From positions 1 to 48,826 of the forward strand of contig JAQVCP010000017.1 in assembly GCA_028689735.1 (NCBI GenBank): a stretch of DNA of 48,826 bases, read 5' to 3'. A program made the position numbers and the translations under genes. Below the pieces are notes generated by a model, which was not told the DNA's origin, did not search any database, and saw only the letters and a list, made by a program, of their open reading frames with translations. This document shows, piece by piece, positions 1-9,000 of this stretch. How positions within the stretch are numbered: the stretch's first letter is position 1; every line of letters begins with the position of its first letter. The stretch is from Hespellia sp. (GTDB lineage Bacteria; Bacillota; Clostridia; Lachnospirales; Lachnospiraceae).

Positions 1-1050
1 GCGATCAAGACCTATCATCAGATGCGTGGGCTGAACGATGCCCGGCAGATATCAGATACGTTACTGGAAAAGATAACCGGAGAAATTGAAGGTGCCTGGC
101 CAACTCTGGAACAGAAGGAAGGCGAAGCGGATTCGGAGGAATCCTTACATATCTATGAGTCGGGAAAGATTATCCAGCTTCGAGACCGAACTGGAAGCAT
201 GATCGCAATGACTGCATCCGACAATGGAGGAGGAATTTTGAATCGAACGGTAGAAAAAACAGAGTATGCGGAAAATCAGTTACTGATTTACTATTATCAG
301 TTGAACAACAAGGATAATGGCGGTATCCGCTACGAAGCTGTTGACTGGACCTATGACGCTCCGGCAAGCCTTGGCTATCAGATTGACAGTCTGACATTTT
401 CTCAGGCAGACCCGACAGGGGAGACATATCCTAAGAATGTAATTAAGGTTGTGCTTACGGTTAAGAGTGATCGTTATGGAAGCTTTACCGCAACGAGATA
501 TGTGGAAATGTATAACTTTAAGACAGACCAGGATTTTGACAAAATTAAAGATGAAGGGAATTCTTCCGGCGGTGGTTCCGAGGGCGGTGAGTCTGGTGGT
601 GGAAATGACACTGGATTAGATTTTGTAGTTGATAACGTGACATTTTCAGCAAGAGCAGATGCTACGGCTTTATATGATGCAGCGGCAGAGGAATATGCGA
701 AGAAAAATCCGACTGCTCCACCTCTTGAAGGATATACAATTTCAGCAAATGGATATTATAAAAATGGAGATTCCTATTATTATGCAACAAGCGGAGCATG
801 GTATAATGCATCAACAAAACAAATTGGAGCATTTAGCGTTAAAATTAATCAAAACAAACAGATAAAGGAATTTAATGATTTAATAGTGATTGAGGGAGAT
901 TCGATACAATGGAAGGAAAAACCAGATGTTGGCGATGTGATAGCGTATAATAATAATTATTATCTAGTGATAGGCGGTGGCATTAGTCAATGGGTTAAGC
1001 CGGACAGAGACAACAATTGTGTAGTTATTAAAAAGAAACAACAGTCTTGA
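1..1050 (+). CDS. C-terminal part of a prepilin-like secreted/surface protein (5' end outside window)
   Basis: The frame is open from base 1; the first ATG at 22 is unlikely to be the true start because the residues before it (AIKTYHQ) continue the same helix. The YHQMRGLNDARQISDTLLEKI region resembles the segment after the hydrophobic helix of Gram-positive type IV prepilin-like proteins; that assignment is by resemblance only. A body of about 170 residues is followed by a Gly/Ser linker (about residues 179-194 counted from the ATG) and a roughly 145-residue C-terminal domain rich in Tyr, Asn and Lys, ending at TGA 1048-1050. The C-terminal part is more AT-rich than the body, as if a separate domain had been joined through the linker. 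The signal/prepilin peptide lies outside the window, so the class cannot be proved. It could instead be an unrelated secreted protein. Confidence 0.6.
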   Translation, partial: AIKTYHQMRGLNDARQISDTLLEKITGEIEGAWPTLEQKEGEADSEESLHIYESGKIIQLRDRTGSMIAMTASDNGGGILNRTVEKTEYAENQLLIYYYQLNNKDNGGIRYEAVDWTYDAPASLGYQIDSLTFSQADPTGETYPKNVIKVVLTVKSDRYGSFTATRYVEMYNFKTDQDFDKIKDEGNSSGGGSEGGESGGGNDTGLDFVVDNVTFSARADATALYDAAAEEYAKKNPTAPPLEGYTISANGYYKNGDSYYYATSGAWYNASTKQIGAFSVKINQNKQIKEFNDLIVIEGDSIQWKEKPDVGDVIAYNNNYYLVIGGGISQWVKPDRDNNCVVIKKKQQS

Positions 1051-1306
1051 AAATTGATTTCAACAAAACATGTACTAGAACTGACAAATCTCATCATGCT
1101 ACTATTAGATTTACCATCTTAGAAAAAGTAAAAGAACTGTTGTCCGACAGGTGGAGCTACATTATGATAGCTCATGGAAATGGGGTCATCGATATTGATA
1201 TCCTGAAAATAGTTGTAAGAGATTGCAGTAAACAATTGTATAAAAATCAGAAACCTATCAATTGACAGACAATTTAAAAATATATTACAAAATAACGAAA
1301 AACTAA

Positions 1307-1338
1307 TTGACAAAATCTAAACTGAGTGATAATATAAT
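1307..1338 (+). promoter_or_regulatory. Possible sigma-A promoter of an orphan transcript
   Basis: TTGACA at 1307-1312 is followed 17 bases later by TAATAT (1330-1335), with overlapping GATAAT (1328-1333) and TATAAT (1333-1338). The consensus -35 is clear; which -10 is used is not. It lies downstream of the prepilin-like gene and upstream of a small ORF. Confidence 0.4.
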
Positions 1339-1384
1339 CTTAACAAAAGAGAAACAGAAAAGTACAAAAGAAGGAATTTAATTC

Positions 1385-1465
1385 ATGAGTAGGGCACTTG
1401 TGAATGAAATAAAAATAAAAAAGAAAGAGAGGGAAAGACCACCAGGATCATCAAGTAATGATTAA
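1385..1465 (+). CDS. Possible 26-residue basic peptide
   Basis: ATG at 1385 is preceded by AAGGAA about 8 bases upstream and the frame closes at TAA 1463-1465. The peptide starts MSRALVNEIKIKKK and ends PPGSSSND, so it has a strongly basic middle and a polar tail, with no membrane segment or signal peptide. No family is recognised. Support rests on its position between a consensus promoter and a terminator; a short ORF by chance in AT-rich DNA is a real alternative. Confidence 0.3.
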   Translation: MSRALVNEIKIKKKERERPPGSSSND

Positions 1466-1633
1466 AAAAACCTACAATGCAAAGTAGGTAAAGAAAAAAA
1501 CCATTTTAAAGAATCAAGTATGATACAAAAATCCACGGATTGTGTAATCCAATAAGAGAATAAGGATTTAGCAGTAATGATCATAAGAAGATTCGAGAAA
1601 GAGGTCATAAGAATGATAGAAATATCAAAGTAA

Positions 1634-1680
1634 GATGGGTGTTAATCGTATGACGAGATTAACGCCCATCTTTCATGTTT
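1634..1680 (+). terminator. Strong intrinsic terminator
   Basis: GATGGGTGTTAATC (1634-1647) pairs with GATTAACGCCCATC (1657-1670), a 14-bp stem with one G-U pair, followed by TTTCATGTTT. It ends whatever is transcribed across 1343-1670. Confidence 0.85.
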
Positions 1681-1732
1681 AATACAGCGCAGAGAATGGT
1701 TTCCGTTGGCGGCATTCTGGAATCAAACGAAT

Positions 1733-1752
1733 ACTCCGAAAGGAGTTTTTTT
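1733..1752 (+). terminator. Short intrinsic terminator
   Basis: ACTCC (1733-1737), a GAAA tetraloop, GGAGT (1742-1746) and a run of seven T. The stem is short but the loop and T-run are typical. It insulates the WYL regulator from upstream transcription. Confidence 0.6.
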
Positions 1753-1833
1753 ATTGCAAATTATTTCCAAGAGGGAATAACTATGATAAAATAAGGAGAA
1801 ATAGGGGTGGTTTTACAGAAATGAGGTGAGTGT

Positions 1834-2823
1834 TTGGCGAGAAGTTACAATCAGAAAATCAAGATCTTATATCTGATGAAGCTGTTTTTGTCGGAGACAG
1901 ATGAGACACATTCGTTGAACAGAAAGGCTCTGGAGGAGAAACTGGCGAATTATGGAGTCAGTGTGGAGAGAAAGAGTCTGTACAATGATATTGAGACATT
2001 GAAATTATTTGGCATGGATATTGAGTACCGGAAGGAACAGCCGGAAGGGTACTATCTGGCAAGTCATGAATTTGAACTGCCGGAGTTAAAGCTTCTTGTG
2101 GATGCGGTGCAGTCTTCAAAATTTATTACAGAAAGAAAGTCAACTGAACTGATTAAGAAAATCGAAGGACTGGCGAGCAGATTCGAGGCTTCACAGCTTC
2201 AGCGTCAGGTTTATGTGGCTAACAGAATCAAGGCAATGAATGAGAGCATTTATTATAACGTGGATAAGCTGCACTCAGCCATAGCGTCTAATCAGCAGAT
2301 TACATTTCAATATTACGAGTGGACGGCGGATAAGCAGTTGAAGCCACGCAGGAATGGTGCGATTTATCAAATCAGTCCCTGGGGAATGACTTGGGACGAT
2401 GAGAATTATTATCTGATAGGGTATGATGAAGAGAACAATATTCTAAAGCATTTCAGGGTGGATAAGATGCGTGATATTCAGCATATGGACGAGCCCAGGA
2501 TGGGGGCGGAAGAATATGAACGATTCGATCCTGCACATTATTCTAAGATGACATTTGGGATGTATGGAGGAGTGGAACAGACCCTGCGAATCCGTTTCCC
2601 AAATCGTCTGATCGGGGTTGTAATTGATCGATTCGGCAAGGAGGTTCCGATTAGACCGGATATAGAAGGATGTTTTACAGCAAGGGTCGAAGTAGCAGTG
2701 AGCAATCAGTTTTTTGGGTGGTTAACAGGATTGGGAAAAGGCGCTATAATAGTATCACCGGATAATGTTGTGACAGAGTATCGACAGTATCTGGAAGAGA
2801 TCTTAGGGGAATATAAGGTGTAA
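1834..2823 (+). CDS. WYL-domain transcriptional regulator (HTH + WYL)
   Basis: This is a 329-residue predicted DNA-binding regulator. Residues about 1-75 form a DeoR/YafY-like winged helix, with a recognition region around SVERKSLYNDIETL. Residues about 145-235 form the WYL domain: the stretch YQISPWGMTWDDENYYLIGY gives the typical W and Y positions, followed by the FRVDKM segment. The C-terminal about 80 residues match the WCX extension. WYL domains are known as ligand-sensing modules; the ligand here is unknown. The start is TTG 1834, chosen because GAGGTGAG lies just upstream and the frame begins there. The DUF4203 gene starts 21 bases after the stop, so the two probably share a transcript. 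No phage or defence genes sit nearby, so a housekeeping or envelope-related role is as likely as any other. Confidence 0.9.
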   Translation: MARSYNQKIKILYLMKLFLSETDETHSLNRKALEEKLANYGVSVERKSLYNDIETLKLFGMDIEYRKEQPEGYYLASHEFELPELKLLVDAVQSSKFITERKSTELIKKIEGLASRFEASQLQRQVYVANRIKAMNESIYYNVDKLHSAIASNQQITFQYYEWTADKQLKPRRNGAIYQISPWGMTWDDENYYLIGYDEENNILKHFRVDKMRDIQHMDEPRMGAEEYERFDPAHYSKMTFGMYGGVEQTLRIRFPNRLIGVVIDRFGKEVPIRPDIEGCFTARVEVAVSNQFFGWLTGLGKGAIIVSPDNVVTEYRQYLEEILGEYKV

Positions 2824-2844
2824 GTACAAAGGAGAATAAGGGTT

Positions 2845-3612
2845 ATGAATGGATGGACGAATTTAATGCAGAATTCACAGGTTGAATCTGCGCTGAAGGA
2901 TGCAGGAATATCAGCAGGCACGTTTACAGAGATTGGAACGATAGCAGTAGTTGCTGTCTTGGTGATTGCTGTATTACATTGCTTTTTGGGTTTAAAACTG
3001 GTGAGAGTCTGGTCAGGAATTCTGGGTCTTGCGCTGGGATTTGGAGTGGGAAGCGGTGTTGCATCGATGTTTAAACTGGAATCGATGATTACGATGATTA
3101 TTGGTGTTGCAGTAGGGATCCTATTTGCGGTATTAGGTCTATGGCTGTTTAAGGTGGGAATGTTCTTTATTTGCTGGCTGCTTATTGCAGGAATAGTGAT
3201 GGGTGCATTTCCAGAACTGAATGCTGTTGCGGCGGCAACAGGAATTATAACAGGCCTGATTGCAGCAATCTTAAGTGTCAAGCTGTTTGAGCCAGTCGCA
3301 ATCATTGCGACATCTTTGTGGGGAGGACTGACCGCAGGTTCCGGTATTGTGTTTTTGCTGGGTTTGTCCCCGGCGTATTTAGAATATGTAATCGGAGCAG
3401 CCATTGTGGTACTTGGAATTATTGTTCAATTTGCATTGGAGTCTCACAAAAAAGTGAAGCAGCACAAAGCAAAAGCAAGTGAGATTCGAGCAAAGGAGTC
3501 TACAGAGACGGAGGTCGAGAAGGCCAGAGCTATGGTGGATCATCTGGATGATGATGACGATGATGATATCGAGATTATGGAAGAAGATTTTGAATACGAT
3601 GACGAGGACTAG
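2845..3612 (+). CDS. DUF4203-type multispanning membrane protein with acidic tail
   Basis: A 255-residue protein. After a short polar N-terminus (about 1-30) come six or seven hydrophobic segments up to about residue 195, with many small residues (GLALGFGVGSGVAS, GAAIVVLGIIV). This resembles the DUF4203/TM7S3-TM198 family, whose function is not known. A basic stretch (HKKVKQHKAKASEIRAKE) then leads to a very acidic C-terminus with a run of seven Asp and further Glu/Asp pairs, probably cytoplasmic. The start ATG has AAGGAGAATAAGGG upstream. It lies 21 bases after the WYL regulator and is followed by a terminator at 3662, so the two genes form a small operon. Confidence 0.8.
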   Translation: MNGWTNLMQNSQVESALKDAGISAGTFTEIGTIAVVAVLVIAVLHCFLGLKLVRVWSGILGLALGFGVGSGVASMFKLESMITMIIGVAVGILFAVLGLWLFKVGMFFICWLLIAGIVMGAFPELNAVAAATGIITGLIAAILSVKLFEPVAIIATSLWGGLTAGSGIVFLLGLSPAYLEYVIGAAIVVLGIIVQFALESHKKVKQHKAKASEIRAKESTETEVEKARAMVDHLDDDDDDDIEIMEEDFEYDDED

Positions 3613-3661
3613 AGCATATTTTCAGCAAAATGATTAATGGAGAAGAGTCCTGTTTATTACT

Positions 3662-3706
3662 CACCTCTCTTGGTAAGATGAACTTACGAAAGAGAGGTGC
3701 TTTTTT
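3662..3706 (+). terminator. Intrinsic terminator that touches the next start codon
   Basis: CACCTCTCTT (3662-3671) pairs perfectly with AAGAGAGGTG (3690-3699), followed by C and six T. The T-run ends at 3706 and the ATG of the next ORF begins at 3707, so the only purine-rich ribosome-binding sequence for that ORF (AGAGAGGTG) is inside the 3' arm of the stem. Confidence 0.9.
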
Positions 3707-3895
3707 ATGTATATTAAAAAATCAGTGTTGGAGGGGATTGTTTTAGGAATTGGAAGTATCGTTTTGGTGGGACTCATCATTGTATTTGGATTTACTGAAA
3801 TTGAGATTTCCACCGTTGCTTGCATGGTTTTGTGGATGGGGTGCATCGCAGCCATGAAAGGAATAGTTGCTAAAATCCAGCGTTATGGTGTATAA
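3707..3895 (+). CDS. Small two-helix membrane protein, function unknown
   Basis: A 62-residue protein with two hydrophobic helices: roughly residues 8-29 (GIVLGIGSIVLVGLIIVFGF) and 34-53 (ISTVACMVLWMGCIAAMKGI), separated by a short Glu-containing turn, with basic ends. No family is recognised. The start ATG 3707 directly follows a terminator T-run and its likely ribosome site lies in the terminator stem, so expression may depend on readthrough or on the stem being open. The PHP gene begins 48 bases downstream. A spurious ORF cannot be excluded, but the clean two-helix pattern argues for a real small protein. Confidence 0.55.
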   Translation: MYIKKSVLEGIVLGIGSIVLVGLIIVFGFTEIEISTVACMVLWMGCIAAMKGIVAKIQRYGV

Positions 3896-3943
3896 TTATT
3901 TCATAGCATTTGCTTAATACTTTACAGCAAGGAGGCTTGCTTT

Positions 3944-4774
3944 ATGAAAATTGATATGCACTGTCATGTAAGAGAGGGATCGATTGACAGTAAGGTGGGT
4001 ATTGAAGAGTATATTACGATTCTGAAAGAACATGGTTTTGACGGTATGGTCATTACGGATCATGACACATATAATGGGTATCGTTATTGGAAGAATAATA
4101 TAAAGGGAAAGACACATACAGATTTTGTGGTGCTTAAGGGTATTGAATATGATACCAGAGATGCAGGTCATATTATTGTTATCATGCCGGAGGGGGTGAA
4201 GATGCGGCTTCTGGAGATGAAAGGGATGTCACTGTCGGTGCTGATCGATCTTGTGCATCGGCATGGTGGTGTTCTGGGACCGGCACACCCATGGGGATCA
4301 AAGTACCAGAGTTATGCGAATACGAAGAGATTTTATAAGTCGCCGGAATTAATTAAGAGGTTTGACTTTATTGAAGTATTTAATTCCTGCGAATCTGAGG
4401 AATCGAATCAGGGGGCAAGGAAACTGGCGTATAAGTATGGGAAGGTTGGCACAGGGGGGAGTGATTCTCATAAGCCGGCTTGTGTGGGAAGAGGTTATAC
4501 GATTCTTCCAAAGCACGTGACTTGCGAGACAGAACTGATTCAGCTGATTCAGAAGCGTGCCCCGATTGAGGCAGGCGGTATTGCCTATAAAGGGACAACC
4601 AAGGAGAAGATGGGAAAAGTCAACCAACTTCTGGTTTATTCTTTCTGGTTTTATAACAAAGCGGGAGAGCTTTGGAAGCGTTCCCGGAGAAACCGCAAGA
4701 TGGACAGTGAGAATCCGATTGATCCAATCGATCCGATTGAGCTCTATTATATTGAGCAGGCGAAGAAGGAGTAA
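3944..4774 (+). CDS. PHP-domain metal-dependent phosphoesterase
   Basis: A 276-residue single-domain PHP protein. The metal-binding motifs of the family are present in order: HCH near the N-terminus (MKIDMHCHVREG), TDHD at about 38-41, a Glu in GIEYDTRDAGHII, the His of GPAHPWG and the late GGSDSHKP motif. Related PHP proteins hydrolyse phosphoesters with a cluster of divalent metals; the substrate here is not known. The C-terminus (about 215-276) is basic then acidic and carries the short repeat PIDPIDPIEL. The start ATG has a very strong AAGGAGG site upstream. The next gene starts 24 bases after the stop, which suggests co-transcription. Confidence 0.85.
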   Translation: MKIDMHCHVREGSIDSKVGIEEYITILKEHGFDGMVITDHDTYNGYRYWKNNIKGKTHTDFVVLKGIEYDTRDAGHIIVIMPEGVKMRLLEMKGMSLSVLIDLVHRHGGVLGPAHPWGSKYQSYANTKRFYKSPELIKRFDFIEVFNSCESEESNQGARKLAYKYGKVGTGGSDSHKPACVGRGYTILPKHVTCETELIQLIQKRAPIEAGGIAYKGTTKEKMGKVNQLLVYSFWFYNKAGELWKRSRRNRKMDSENPIDPIDPIELYYIEQAKKE

Positions 4775-4798
4775 GAAGATGAGAGGAACTTTATTATT

Positions 4799-5695
4799 AT
4801 GAATTTGTACTATTTTATGCTGTGTTTCTTTGTTTATGGTTTTCTGGGCTGGTGTACAGAGGTTGGTTACGCAGCAGTAAAGAGCGGGAGATTTGTGAAC
4901 CGTGGTTTTTTGAACGGACCGATTTGTCCTATTTATGGTGTGGGGGTGAGTGTGGTCATTGCATTTCTGACTCCGTACAGGTCGAATATCCTTGTACTAT
5001 ATGTGCTCTCAGTGGTACTGGTTACAGTGCTGGAGGGTGTGACAGGATTTGCAATGGATAAGATTTTTCATAACAAGTGGTGGGATTATTCGAATCAGCC
5101 ATTGAATATTGGCGGTTATGTATGTTTGGTTTTCTCCATTGCGTGGGGTGTTGCCTGTGTGTTCATTGTAGAGTTTTTTCACCCGGTAGTAGACCGGCTG
5201 ATCAATTTTCTGCCGGAGGCTGTCGGCGTGATTTTGCTTGTTATTTTGTCAATTACACTGGTGATTGATCTGATTGTAACTTCCTCTATGATTTTCAAGA
5301 TGAACAGAAGATTGGAAAGCATGGAGAAGATTGCAGCGGAGCTTAAGCAGATATCCAACCAGATTGGTGGGGAGATTTATAAAGGCGTTTCCACAACAAT
5401 GGAGAGACAGGAATCTGCGGGTGAGTTTAAAACGAAGCTTCAGGAGACTACGGAGGGCATGAAGGACAGGCTCCAGGAGACTTCCGAAGGTATGCGGGAC
5501 AAGCTGATGGAAACTTCAGAGAGCATGCGAGAACGGATTCAGTATTTGAAGAACTCTTATCAGGAGCTTGGTGAGACCGGGAATCGTGTTTCGAAGCGTC
5601 TTGTGAAAGCATTTCCTAAGATGCAGAACCGGAAGTCTGGAGTACAGTTTGAAGCATTTAGAACCAGGATTTATGAAAAGTGGAAGAAAAAATGA
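4799..5695 (+). CDS. CmpB-type putative ABC transporter permease-like membrane protein with C-terminal hendecad repeats
   Basis: A 298-residue protein. Residues 1-170 hold four or five membrane segments and the conserved start YYFMLCFFVYGFLGWCTE, followed by GRFVNRGFLNGPICPIYG and WWDYSNQPLNIGGYVC. These motifs mark the family annotated as putative ABC-transporter type IV (CmpB, PF06541); the transport function is an annotation by name and has not been shown for these proteins as far as I know. Residues about 170-205 are a linker helix. Residues about 210-246 carry three to four 11-residue repeats of the form LQETSEGMRDK, which predict a long amphipathic helix or coiled coil. The C-terminus is basic. 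A terminator follows at 5758. Confidence 0.8.
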   Translation: MNLYYFMLCFFVYGFLGWCTEVGYAAVKSGRFVNRGFLNGPICPIYGVGVSVVIAFLTPYRSNILVLYVLSVVLVTVLEGVTGFAMDKIFHNKWWDYSNQPLNIGGYVCLVFSIAWGVACVFIVEFFHPVVDRLINFLPEAVGVILLVILSITLVIDLIVTSSMIFKMNRRLESMEKIAAELKQISNQIGGEIYKGVSTTMERQESAGEFKTKLQETTEGMKDRLQETSEGMRDKLMETSESMRERIQYLKNSYQELGETGNRVSKRLVKAFPKMQNRKSGVQFEAFRTRIYEKWKKK

Positions 5696-5757
5696 AATGA
5701 AGTGAAGCTGCCCAATCTTCACGGATAGGCAGTGGAGAATGGGAGTTCATTTTCACA

Positions 5758-5785
5758 CGGCGCAACATATTGTTGCGCCGTTTTT
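5758..5785 (+). terminator. Strong intrinsic terminator
   Basis: CGGCGCAACA (5758-5767) and TGTTGCGCCG (5771-5780) form a perfect 10-bp stem with a 3-base loop, followed by TTTTT. It closes the PHP/CmpB unit. The remaining gap to 6022 holds the promoter below and a roughly 180-base leader with a few short inverted repeats but no recognised RNA motif. Confidence 0.9.
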
Positions 5786-5807
5786 CTGTGCTTTTATTCC
5801 AGGTGGA

Positions 5808-5836
5808 TTGACAAATAAGCGGAAGTGAGCTATCAT
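5808..5836 (+). promoter_or_regulatory. Sigma-A promoter for the surface protein gene
   Basis: TTGACA at 5808-5813, a 17-base spacer and TATCAT at 5831-5836. Transcription would begin near 5843, giving an untranslated leader of about 180 bases before ATG 6022. Confidence 0.75.
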
Positions 5837-6021
5837 CTAAGCACTCGTCTAAGAAATTCAAGTTTATTCAATGAATCTAAAGGGAATATCTTCCCGATTA
5901 TCCAAAACGAGCAAAAATTAAAGTTATAGCAGAGAGGGGGGATTGTGTATCACAATTGAAGTGGAACTTCATGCAGAAACTGTTGTTATGAGATTTATAC
6001 CAAAGGAAGAAAGGAGCTTTT

Positions 6022-9000
6022 ATGCAAAAATTTTATAAGAAGATGAGGAAAACAGTCTCTCTGGGACTTTGCTTTTCTTTAGTTTTTTGTACCATGGTTT
6101 TGGGGAAATCCTCTGTAGCCAATGCAACGGAGGAGCCGCAACAGGCGGTTGAGGATAATACGGCTGAGAAATCGATGCAGTCTGATGTGACAAGTGCATC
6201 TGAGGAGTCGATACCATCTGATAACACAAGTACCGCCAAGGGGTCAATATCATCCGATAGCACAAGTACCTCCAAGGAGTCGGAACAATCCGGTGCAGCA
6301 AGTACCGTCAAAGAGTCGGGAGGGTCAGATGATGATGATCTGGCATCAGAGAAGAGCGACCCGATTGGGGCAAAGTGGCGCGGAGAGGTGATTGGCACAG
6401 CAGTGATAGCTGGAGGGAACGAGGCGGTCAGCGTGATGTCTGCGGTAGGATCGGAATGTGTGATTACGCCGGGGGAGAGTGAAAATTATGGCAGCTGGAG
6501 CACCAATCTGTTTACGGTGGCCACTGAGACAGGAGAACATGCGGGGGTGTGTGCGGAGCCGGACAAGTCAACGCCATCAGGCACTTTTAAAGTCTCAGAG
6601 CTGAATAATCAGGAAATTAAAGCGGTCATGTATTATTACTATTCAGAGGATGCAATTCTTGTAAATGGTGAAGACAGCCACATGGCATTTGCACATGGAA
6701 TCATCAGCTATATTTATTGCGAAAGTCTGACGGGACTTTCGGGAGAAAAGGCTGATTTGGTTCTCGAACGAAGAGAGATGATTCAGAATCGGTTAAACAC
6801 AAATGAGAATGGAATCAATGACATTTTACGAGACTGGACGCTGTATGTGGCTTATAACGAGGATCAGGATATTGTCTGGATGGAAAATACACCTCTGCCG
6901 AAAACAGGACATCTGAATCTTTTGAAGAAATCAGAGGATACAGAGGTCACGGATGAAAATGAAAATTATATTCTGGAAGGCGCAGTATATGGCGTTTACG
7001 AGGATGAAGGCTGCACGAAACAGATCGGGAGTCTCACAACGGATGCCACCGGAAATTCCAGGGAGAATCTTGAACTTGAAGCGGGAACCTATTTTGTAAA
7101 GGAAATCACAGCTCCTAAGGGGTATCGGCTGGATGTACAGGTACATCCTGTGGAAGTTAAGGTGGAAGCACAGGCAACGGTTACGCTGAGTGATGTTCCC
7201 AATTTTGTGGATGTAAATCTTCTCGTGAAGAAGGTGGACTCGAACAAGGTAAGTGCTGGACTTTTCAATGGGCCCCAGGGAGGTGCATCCTTGGCCGGTG
7301 CAGAATTTACCATCAGGTATTATAAGGGATTGTTTGACGAAAATACAATACAAAATGCAGGAAATGCGCACAGAACATGGGTGCTGCAGACGGACGAAAA
7401 AGGCGAAATTTCATTTTCGAAAAATGCATTTGTGACAGGAGATCAATTTTATTACAACGCATCCGGGGAACCGGAGATACCTTTTGGAACAATTACCATT
7501 GAGGAGACAAAAGCACCACAGGGGTACCGTCTTCCGGAAAATTCTATTCATGTAATGCAGATTGCAGAAGGGAAGACCGTAAGTGCAGTAGAACAGTCAG
7601 AACAGGTGATCCGCGGCGGTGTGCAGATTGAAAAAAGAGATGCACAGTTGGATGTGTCCGGGGCAAGCCAGGGAGATGCAGTGCTTGGGGGTGCAGTGTT
7701 TGAAATTGTGAGCAATAGTGTTGGGTCTGTGTTGGTAGATGGAAAAGAATATCAGAAGGATCAGGTGGTGAAGGAGATTGTGACAGACACGAAGGGAATG
7801 GCGAAAACGGACGCAGAATGTCTGCCCTATGGAAACTATACGGTTCGGGAGAAGACACCGCCCACAGGATATCAGAACAGTGGAAGCAGTCTGTCTCAGA
7901 CGGTTCAAATTCGTGAAAACGGGAAAATAATCCTGCTCTCCGGAACAGAAAATGCTGCAAAAAATGATGTGATCCGTGGAGGTGTGCGCGTGGAAAAGCG
8001 GGATCTGGAGCTGGATAAAAGTGAAGCAATTGGAGGCGCGGAGCATACGGCAGGTGCGACTGGAACGACTCTCGCAGGAATCGAATTTACGATTACAAAC
8101 CGCAGTGAACGAAAGGTTCTGGTCAATGGAAAATCGTACCAGCCGGGAGAAGTTATGGGGAAAATCACGACCCATTGGAATCCGGAGCGAAAGGCTTACA
8201 CTGCAGAGACAAAAAGCGATGCATTTCCCTATGGAACCTATGGGATTCGTGAGACACGGACAAATGAGTGTTATCTGCTGACGGATGGGACAGAGAGAAT
8301 TTTTGTTATCCGGAAAAATGGAGCAGTAGTCTCAGCAGATACCGTCGGGATGGAACTTGTGTTCAAGGATCAGGTGGTGCGCGGCGATGTGGAGCTGGTG
8401 AAAATTGTAGATGGGACTTCCAAGAGACTGAGTGTGCCATTTGTATTAGAAAATGTTACGACGAAAGAGCGTCATGTCATTGTGACGGACAGAAATGGAG
8501 AGTACGCGACCAGTGCCGGATGGAACTCTCATAAGAATGATACCAATGGAAATGATGCACTGCTGAATCAGGAGAAAATCAAAAATTCTGATTTGAAGAT
8601 ATCGGCAGGTGTTTTTTTCTTGAAAGGTGAGAATGGAAATACGGCGAAGCCGGATGATCATCTGGGTGCGCTTCCCTATGGGGAGTACATTTTAAGTGAA
8701 CTCCGGTGCGAGAATAACGAGGGGTACCAGCTGCAGAAATTCACTTTTTTCGTTTATAAAAATAACCGGGTGATTCATCTGGGAACGGTTACTGATGATG
8801 AAGAGGAGACAGAGCCACAAAAGCCGGAAATCTCTACCATCGCTTTGGACGAGGAAACGAAGAGCCACATTGTGGTGGCTGACAAAAAAGTGACGATTGT
8901 CGATACCGTTCACTGTACAGGGCTGGTACCGGGACAAACCTATACCTTGAAGGGAAGAGTGACAGATTATGATGAGGAAGGAAAAATTCTGGAAAGTGAT

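Larger units (their letters stand above)
1343..1680 (+). ncRNA. Possible small transcript, structured, bounded by promoter and terminator
   Basis: This covers most of the 568-base gap between 1265 and 1834. A promoter candidate lies just upstream and a strong intrinsic terminator ends it at 1634-1680. Inside are small hairpins: CCTAC/GTAGG at 1471-1475/1484-1488 and GGATT/AATCC at 1537-1541/1546-1550. A 26-codon ORF with a good ribosome site lies near the 5' end (1385-1465), so it could be a small mRNA, a dual-function RNA or an RNA with no coding role. I recognise no known RNA family. The extent is inferred from the flanking signals. Confidence 0.3.

Noticed and set aside
1047-1265. 72-codon frame overlapping the end of the prepilin-like gene
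   Set aside because: TTG start with no ribosome site, composition of random AT-rich sequence and no recognisable domain.
2706-3404. 232-codon minus-strand frame opposite the DUF4203 gene
   Set aside because: Low-complexity Pro/Ile/Thr composition mirrors the hydrophobic helices on the other strand.
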